Below are positions 57,777-64,000 of a stretch of 64,000 bases of DNA, one piece after another. The DNA lies in NCBI RefSeq assembly GCF_000143535.2, contig NC_037312.1:2666001-2730000 (forward strand), given 5' to 3'. Source of the stretch: Botrytis cinerea B05.10. Taxonomy: Eukaryota > Ascomycota > Leotiomycetes > Helotiales > Sclerotiniaceae. Every line of letters begins with the position of its first letter. The first letter of the stretch is position 1. Made by a program: the position numbers and the translations under genes. Below the pieces are notes generated by a model. The model ran no database searches. It was not told where the DNA came from and saw only the letters and a program-made list of their open reading frames with translations.

Positions 57777-59241
57777 ATGTCCGATATCAACATGGAAGGC
57801 CAAGAGCCAGTCGCAGCAGCTCCAGCTACCACCAACGAGCAAGTAAAGACCGAAACAGAAACTGCAGCAGCAGCACCAATTGAGCCAGAAATCAAGGACG
57901 AGAAGATGGAAGATGCTGAGGCCAAACCCGAAATCAAGGAAGAAAACGTAGAGGCTGCCAATGGCGATGTCAAGAAGGAGGGGGAAGATGAGAACAAGGA
58001 AAAGAAGTTCAACTACGACGAGCCAAGATTTTACGACAATGGAGTTTTGAAGACAAATGCCAATGAGGTTCATGGCCAGAATAACAGCAAATATGATGCT
58101 TCAGTTCTTCCCGCATCTAATGATATGGGATTGATTCGCCGACAAGTAAGGGAATCGCTTTGACGTCAAGGAATATCTACTAACTGTTTTTGTGTATAGG
58201 TCGAATTCTACTTCGGTGATTCCAATTTGCCAACCGATCAATTCTTAATGAAGACGACCGGAGGCGCAGAGAATAAGCCAGTCTCAATCGCAACTATCCA
58301 CTCATTCAAGCGCATGCAGCGATTCCAGCCATACTCCTTGGTCGTCGAAGCACTCAAGCAAAGCAAATATCTTGTAGTTGAAGGAGAGGAAGGAAAGGAG
58401 ACTGTCAAGCGCGTAAAGGCTTTCGACCCATCCGCAAAGTCTCCAAAACGTGAGGCACGATCAGTTTACATTAAGGGTTTCGGTGATGAGGAACCCAGTT
58501 CTCAATTCGATATCGAAGCTTTCGTTGCTCCATATGGCGAGGTCAACTCTGTCCGTCTCCGTCGTACTGATGAGAAGCTTTTCAAGGGATCTGTCTTTGT
58601 TGAATTTGCGGATGAAGAAACTGCTCAAAAGTTCCTCGCTCTTGACCCAAAACCACAATGGAAGGGAAAACATGTTTTGGAAATTAAGTCAAAAACTCAA
58701 TATATGGAAGAGAAGAATGAAGAAATCCGAAATGGTACCTTAATTCCAGGCCAACACAGAGGACGTGGAGGACGTGGAAACTTCAGAGGCCGTGGTCGCG
58801 GTGAAAATTTCGTGAAGAAGGAGCGCAATGGAGAAGGCGATGGAGACCGTGATCCAAATGACTGGAAGAAGAGACGTGAAAGTGACAGAGAGAACGGATT
58901 CCGAGGTGGTCGTGGAGGTGGACGCGGTGATCGCAACCGTGGTGGCCGTGGTGGAAGAGGAAATGGTAATGATAGAAAGGGTGGTCGCAATGATCGTGGA
59001 CCACGAAACAATGATCGCAATGCGGAGAAGAACGGGTATGTGCTACATATTTCTATTTCATATCATATACTAACGGACAAATAGCGACGACAAGGAAGCC
59101 AAGACCGAAACATCTGCTACAGAAACCGCTGCTGCGCCTCCAACAAACGATAAAAAGAGAGCCAGAGAAGATGATGGAGGAGCCGATGAACATCAAAATA
59201 AGAAAGAGAAGACTGCAGCTGAGGTCCCAGCCCCAGCTTAA
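57777..59241 (+). CDS. La protein homologue (Lhp1/Sla1 type)
   Basis: Three exons (57777-58145, 58200-59035, 59085-59241) give 453 residues, joins in frame (IRRQ/VEFYFGDSNLP, EKNG/DDKEAK). An acidic, Lys/Glu-rich N-terminus (1-110) precedes the La motif (about 112-205: VEFYFGDSNLPTDQFLM, RFQPYSLVVEALKQSKYLVV). One RRM follows (about 218-305: RSVYIKGFGD, GSVFVEFAD). La binds the UUU-OH 3' ends of new RNA polymerase III transcripts and chaperones tRNA maturation in the nucleus. The C-terminus carries a long RGG/RGRGG box (about 315-395) and then a KKRARED basic stretch, a probable nuclear signal. The RGG expansion is larger than in yeast La and suggests extra RNA binding or arginine methylation. 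Confidence 0.93.
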
Positions 59242-60419
59242 ATAATATCCGGTCCAGTTTTACATTAATCTCTGCGTTTTCCGTCTCAAAACGACACGGT
59301 CATTCAAGGGCGTTTACAAGTTTATTCTTTTTGTTCTTTTTCGGTGGGAGGGGCAACTATGCAACAGTGCATTTGTACAATGGATTTCATGGCAAGGTCA
59401 TTGCATATCGGTACATAAGTGGTGAATTTTTTTTGAGCCCTAATTTACAGAAATGGGGATTTCATTTACTTTATTTGGAAGAATGACGTATGTATGGATG
59501 GAATAGTGCGCAAACCATGAGGGAAACAACCCAAAATTGATAAGTTAAGGGGTTTAGCGATCACAGCTGAGAGTTTGTGAGCCTTTTCGTTTCGCTAAAG
59601 GCAAACGATAAAAGGAGAACAAAATTTACAATACAAAAATTACATTCAAAAGATGGATCCAGCTCCCGTGATAGAATAGTCAACAGAATAACTCTTTAGT
59701 TTTAACTTGTTGAAATATTGGCATTGTAGTTTAAAATCACATTCCTTTCCACTTCATTCATACAGTACCTGTGAACCTCATTCCTACCTACCACCTTTGT
59801 CCTCTCCCTTCAATCACTATCCAAACTAACTACACCAATTATCCCATAGGTAGGTAGGTAGGTAGGTAGGTAGATAGATAGATAGATATGTATACTCTCC
59901 TTTCCCTTTACCTCCTTGTCCTTGTCTGAGAAGTAAAAGACGAACTGGAGCAAGATTTCTGATTTTTGATTTTTGATTTGATTTCTGCGAGGGTGAGGAG
60001 GGGAGGGGAAGGGGTGGGGAAGGGGATGTGTATTTATATATGTTGTGTTTGTATTTGTGTATAGGTGGTATGAGGTTATAATATATAAGGTGAGGTAATA
60101 ATAGTGATGGAGATGGAGATAGAGATAGAGATAGAGATGAAAATAAAGAGTTACTCTTTAGTTGGTGTTTAATATTAAATACTAATATTGATTTATCTAT
60201 TGATTTATTACTGAGTGATAAGAAAGGGAGGAGATTGAGATCGGAGTGTATATGTGAGTTCTATTTTGTTTTTGTTTTGTTTTATAGTGAAATAGATAGC
60301 GATGAGATCTAAGGAGAAAGGGAAATGACACGAAACGAAACAGAAGTAACAGGTAGATCCATCTGATGAAATGAGTTTGAATTGAATGATATCTAACGTG
60401 ATTTATCAGTATACAAGTC
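59242..60419. other. 3' flank of La with microsatellites
   Basis: The La 3' UTR is followed by gene-free sequence. It holds a (TAGG)n(TAGA)n compound repeat at about 59849-59886 and a (GAGATA)n run at about 60112-60140, the latter within a G-rich skewed stretch (59990-60140). Confidence 0.55.
59849..59886. repeat. (TAGG)n(TAGA)n compound microsatellite
   Basis: About six to seven TAGG units pass into three to four TAGA units. It is the same TAGG family as the repeats near 22351 and 36170. Confidence 0.9.
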
Positions 60420-60905
60420 ATATCAATATACAGGTCATTTGAAAATACATCAAAATTAAACCTTTTTCAATATTCTTATTTCAATAATCAATCATTATTT
60501 TAAAAAAAGAAAAGAATTTTCAATAACAATAAAAAATTAGTTTCTTATAAATCTAGTTTTTTAATAAATACTTTTATTGTATTCTAAAAAAAAATAGAAA
60601 TTGTTACGATTTTCGTTACAAAAAAATTATTTTTATAATAATTATTATAATAATTTGATTTTTTAATAAATAATTAGATTTTTATAATATTTATATAATT
60701 AAATTTCAATATTCTCAAATTTTTTTAAATTATATTATTAAATAAAGAAAATGTACAATTACACATAAACAAATTTTGTATATAAAATGAGGTGATCTAT
60801 TTATTAATATAACCCGTACACTAATAAATCATGTTAGATATAATGTAATGTAATGTAATATGATCCATTCATTTATTCATTTATTGTGTGCTATTTATTT
60901 AGTTC
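60420..60905. repeat. Second AT-rich island
   Basis: Nearly 0.5 kb of very A/T-rich sequence without open frames, dominated by TTTTA, TAATAA and AAAAA words. An imperfect palindrome (ttataataattattataataa) lies at about 60633-60655. It resembles the island at 12250-12955 and may likewise be a RIP-mutated remnant, or simply an AT-rich spacer. Confidence 0.45.
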
Positions 60906-61474
60906 ATGGTATAGGATTTATACATCATTATTCGAGCACATACAATTTGAACGTGAATAGGAACTCGAGATCGGGTCTGATGTGAATTGAAAGAAAGAGA
61001 TGGGATGAGATGTGATGCAAGTTTGAGGGACAATCAATTCTTTTTCTGTCTGCATTTGTAAAGGAATAATCAACAATCTTCGTTGTGCGTGTGGAGACAA
61101 TGCTATTTGTATATCACATAGGTATTCATCAAGTGAGCTAGATATGGTTTTTGATATTTTTTCTTTCTTTTGCTGCTGATTTACTCTGTAGGTATCAACA
61201 CGTCCGCTCAATTCCCCTCTCAGATCTTTTGGCTTTTATTTTGTAGTCCCGCCATCCAAATGCATTTGTAAACCATCACCTGCCCCTCTTCTCCCACCCA
61301 ATATGCAACTGCATAGTAATATACAATAGATCATGTCATTGATCATATCCCCTCATTTATATCAATATGAAGATGAGAAATGTAAGAATCTCCTCTACTT
61401 TTTTCCCGTTCCATGCATGTGCTCATTTCATCGACACACGTCGTATACACATCCACGTTATACAATTGGAGCTC
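60906..61474. other. 3' flank of mL44
   Basis: Gene-free sequence between the AT-rich island and the mL44 stop codon, including its 3' UTR. A 97-codon minus-strand open frame at 60918-61211 has no recognisable content and was not called. Confidence 0.4.
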
Positions 61475-62671
61475 TTAAGCAACAATCTCTCCAATATCCA
61501 CATGCACTGGTTCCCAACTCTTCACTCCATCTTTCCCTCCACTTGGAATTTCCATTTCACTTGGCAACGACCTACGTCCTGGGCTATAAAGATACCAAGA
61601 CTTTAGTCCCGCAACACTAGCTCGAATTCTCGCCTCATTCAAACTTGCACCTGGTGCCTCACCCAACTTTTCTCTTCCGCTGTAAATTCCTACTACGAAA
61701 ACTGGACTTCGAGAGTGTCGACCTGTTTCACTCAAAATTCTAGCAACTGGTGCTTCGAAATCTTCGCGTGCGCATAAACGGGCGAGATCACGAACTGGTT
61801 GGGAAAATTGAAATAACTTGTCGAGATCCAGGTGACGGGATAAGATATGTTGTTCGATGAATGTTTTTGCTGCTGCGCGGCCTGCATGGAGATAGACTGC
61901 ACCAATGAGTGCTTTAACGAAAGAGGCGTAGGCATTGTTCATTGGTTGAGGATTGGTGACTTGATTCGATTTCCTGACTGTGTCTCCGAATTCATCATCA
62001 TAGACAACTCTAGATGCCATTCCTCTTCTAAAATAAGGCGCTTCTTTTCTGGTGGTTTTTCCTGTAGAACTGGCCTCTCCATTTGGCGACAAATGCTTGT
62101 ATTGCAGTAAACCAACATCAACTTCTTGCCCAGGAGCAAAAGCAGGTTGAACACCCCAGTCTCTTCCAACCAGATGTAAAGTATCAGGACCACTATATGC
62201 CAAAACACTTGCGTAGAACACGGCCAATGGTAAACGCGGATATGTACAAATAAGATGTTCGGAGACGTGGTAATTTAGGAGATCACCTCCGATACGAGAG
62301 AGTCCTGCATTATTGAAAGCTGGGTTGTTGTTTGCGGAGGGGGTAATGAGGGTTCGAGCGAGTGTTTGGAGGGGTAATTTGGAGGGGAGAGAAAGACGGG
62401 CGTGGAGAGCTGCTACTTTCGCAGAGGGTTTTTTGGGGGAGGGTTGTTGAATTGGTGGTTCGACGGGCTGTTCGCCATCTTCAAAAACGATCTCTTCTGG
62501 TTTGGGAGCAAGTGTAGATGTTGAATTCATACGGACATATGCAGGTATCGAAGTCGTCCTTGGGAGAAGATTTTGTGCTAGAGCATGCCGCCTCGGACAA
62601 GTAGAAACCGATCTAGTATTTTGAGAAAGCAATTGGTTGCTCCATCTTTCTAAATGTAACCTCTTCATCAT
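61475..62671 (-). CDS. MRPL3: Mitochondrial large ribosomal subunit protein mL44 (MRPL3, RNase III-like)
   Basis: Single exon, 398 residues. A long basic presequence (residues 1-50, MKRLHLERWSNQLLSQNTRS...) is followed by a Pro/Lys linker. The RNase III-like domain lies at about 95-290 (LARTLITPSANNN, GLSRIGGDLLNYHVSEHLI, YPRLPLAVFYASVLAY, FVKALIGAVYLHAG). A dsRBD-like C-terminal domain follows (VFVVGIYSGREKLGEAPG, then NEARIRASVAGLKSWYLY). The acidic catalytic residues of true RNase III are not obvious, as in other mL44 proteins, which are structural. mL44 sits in the mitochondrial large subunit with bL-type neighbours near the peptide exit. Two Met codons at the start (MMK) leave a one-residue ambiguity. 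Confidence 0.9.
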   Translation of the reverse strand: MMKRLHLERWSNQLLSQNTRSVSTCPRRHALAQNLLPRTTSIPAYVRMNSTSTLAPKPEEIVFEDGEQPVEPPIQQPSPKKPSAKVAALHARLSLPSKLPLQTLARTLITPSANNNPAFNNAGLSRIGGDLLNYHVSEHLICTYPRLPLAVFYASVLAYSGPDTLHLVGRDWGVQPAFAPGQEVDVGLLQYKHLSPNGEASSTGKTTRKEAPYFRRGMASRVVYDDEFGDTVRKSNQVTNPQPMNNAYASFVKALIGAVYLHAGRAAAKTFIEQHILSRHLDLDKLFQFSQPVRDLARLCAREDFEAPVARILSETGRHSRSPVFVVGIYSGREKLGEAPGASLNEARIRASVAGLKSWYLYSPGRRSLPSEMEIPSGGKDGVKSWEPVHVDIGEIVA

Positions 62672-62938
62672 TTCTCCTATATTCCCCTTTCCAACACTTC
62701 CAATTCGAGGGTAGGAATTATGATCGAGTAATTGTGGCGGATAGAAATTGGACCGGCGATTTCGATAACAAATTCCAAAATTTCTCGCCCAAGCTCGTGT
62801 GTGATGCTATATTTATTGCACTAGTACCTTTGCGGTTAGTGGAGACTGGATATCTGAGGAACGAGGAACGACATCGTCAAAATCGACCAGAATCAAATAC
62901 CTTAAGAAATCCCTCGCACATTTCGCAATTGATTAAAA
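62672..62938. promoter_or_regulatory. Shared divergent promoter, mL44 / small complex I-like gene
   Basis: The 267 bp between two divergent start codons, both for probable mitochondrial proteins. A plus-strand open frame at 62734-63000 crosses it and the first intron, but it starts at TTG-like context and has no domain. The promoter role follows from layout. Confidence 0.45.
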
Positions 62939-63500
62939 ATGGTGTGTCTCCTCTTCTCCTTTCCGAATCACCATGTCTGCCAGAAAACACTAACAAATAA
63001 CCCAGGGCGGCGGCGGCAAAATTCCGTAAGTTCTTTAGTTCCACCAATCCGACCTGTATTCAACCAGCAAGTTCACACACGCACATTATCTAACAACATA
63101 ATGCTAGATATCCCAAACATGTCTGGTCTCCAGCTGGAGGATGGTATTCGCAACCTGGTAACTGGAAGGCGAATACTGCCATTATGGCGACTATCATTGT
63201 TGGGATTACTGCTGGAATGTGGAAATTAAGTGCCGAGAGAGAGTTCAGAACGAAGTTTCCGGAGGAGGGAAGGTTTTTCCCAAGTCGATAGTGAGTTTAG
63301 TTTATAATTTGCGAGTGGGAGTCGAGAAAATTCTAGGGGGACTCTGGAGGAGTGAAGGACGAGGCGCAGAGAGCTGTGAGATATTGAAAGCTGGATGTGA
63401 CTGACGATATTATAGCTGGAGTAAACAAATCAAGGAGCACGAGGCACAGAAGAACAAGAGCATTACCGATCGTGTGGTAGAGAAGGTCACTGGAAACTAA
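62939..63500 (+). CDS. Small single-TM mitochondrial protein, complex I accessory subunit-like
   Basis: Four coding exons: 62939-62941 (the ATG alone), 63006-63025 (20 bp), 63108-63290 and 63416-63500, giving 96 residues. Joins keep frame and rebuild MGGGGKIPYPKHVWSPAGGW, then a hydrophobic helix (IMATIIVGITAGMW) and REFRTKFPEEGRFFPSRYWSK. Introns have branch-like ACTAAC, TCTAAC and CTGAC motifs. The PKHVWSPAGGW...NWK motif and one TM are, from memory, those of a small fungal inner-membrane subunit annotated as an NADH:ubiquinone oxidoreductase 6.6 kDa-type subunit; the exact orthologue name is uncertain. No presequence is present, as in other small complex I membrane-arm subunits. It is divergent from mL44. 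Confidence 0.75.
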
Positions 63501-64000
63501 ATTCGAGAATGTGGAAAAGATTGTACATATTTTGGGTCGTCACACAATGAACAGGCAACTTCGAGAACAATGATTGCACCCCTTATCATAGCGGAATCCG
63601 ATGCATTTTGTGACATGAAATCGAGATCGAGAAAGAAAAGGCAAAACGCTATATTGTCAGATCGAACGGTCACTAGTCTGTGTTACTGGTTTGATATTGC
63701 CCATGATTATACGAATGCTTCTTTGTCGAAGAGTCGTTGCTGCGGGTGATACCAGAACTAGTACATTTTTGAGGATATTACCTTCTCGCATCGAAATGTC
63801 CTCTGCAATCGTGCAGCACAGTCTATTTGAAATCTCTGCCCAATTCACAATGCTATTTGACAACCCACACCATGATTTACTGCTCAATTTTAATGCGTTT
63901 TCATTGTTTTTCTACATCCCAGGTCAAGATTATCTAATAATCAAACCCTTACATGTCGATTTTCACTCAAGTTCCACTTCTATAGAAGTGTATGGTGATC
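63501..64000. other. Right-edge intergenic sequence
   Basis: The 3' UTR of the small complex I-like gene and unassigned sequence to the window edge. A 76-codon minus-strand open frame at 63657-63887 lacks any recognisable content. A gene starting beyond the window could have its leader here; nothing is supported. Confidence 0.35.

Noticed and set aside
58697..59020. Arg/Pro/Ser-rich minus-strand frame
   Set aside because: Antisense shadow of the La RGG box.

Overview
This window looks like nuclear DNA of a filamentous ascomycete (Pezizomycotina, most likely a leotiomycete such as Botrytis or Sclerotinia). The signs are short spliceosomal introns (about 46-125 bp) with GTAAGT/GTATGT-type donors and CTAAC/CTGAC-type branch sites, AT-rich islands, many microsatellites, and proteins of clear fungal type. 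The genus is inferred from overall character, not from a search.

I rebuilt the gene models by hand by joining open frames across introns, and checked that every junction keeps frame. From left to right they are: a truncated gamma-tubulin complex (GCP5/6-like) gene (-); EAF7 of the NuA4 complex (+); complex I subunit NDUFA5/29.9 kDa (+); a 1228-residue CorA-like membrane protein with a C-terminal ubiquitin-like domain (-); an F-box-like (2EXR-type) orphan (+); a secreted class II-type heme peroxidase (+); a possible 38-residue Cys-rich peptide (-); an OPT oligopeptide transporter with seven exons (-); a Pcl/Pho80-type cyclin (-); a cPLA2-like phospholipase with a mitochondrial-type N-terminus (-); EXO70 (+); carnitine acetyltransferase with both mitochondrial and peroxisomal signals (-); mitoribosomal uS4m/NAM9 (-); La protein (+); mitoribosomal mL44/MRPL3 (-); and a small single-TM protein resembling a complex I accessory subunit (+), whose start codon sits alone in a 3-nt coding exon.

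About half the window is non-coding. It falls into four kinds. (1) Ordinary promoters, including three divergent pairs (GCP/EAF7, uS4m/La, mL44/complex I-like). (2) AT-rich islands at about 12.25-12.95 kb and 60.4-60.9 kb that look like RIP-type sequence. (3) Stretches with protein-like but interrupted reading frames at about 13.7-15.2 kb and 45.6-49.5 kb. (4) A roughly 10 kb microsatellite-dense, strand-asymmetric region (28.3-38.2 kb) around the cyclin gene. No tRNA, rRNA, CRISPR array or intact transposon was recognised.

The genes are mainly housekeeping: mitochondrial respiration and translation (NDUFA5, uS4m, mL44, the small complex I-like protein), acetyl-group shuttling (CAT2), secretion (EXO70), RNA maturation (La), chromatin and spindle pole. 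Peptide uptake (OPT) and an extracellular peroxidase are the environment-facing functions. The most distinctive observations are the CorA-like/ubiquitin-like fusion, three CCTCGG fatty-acid-regulon motifs upstream of CAT2, the start-codon-only exon, the Cys-rich micro-ORF, and the strand-skewed repeat region.
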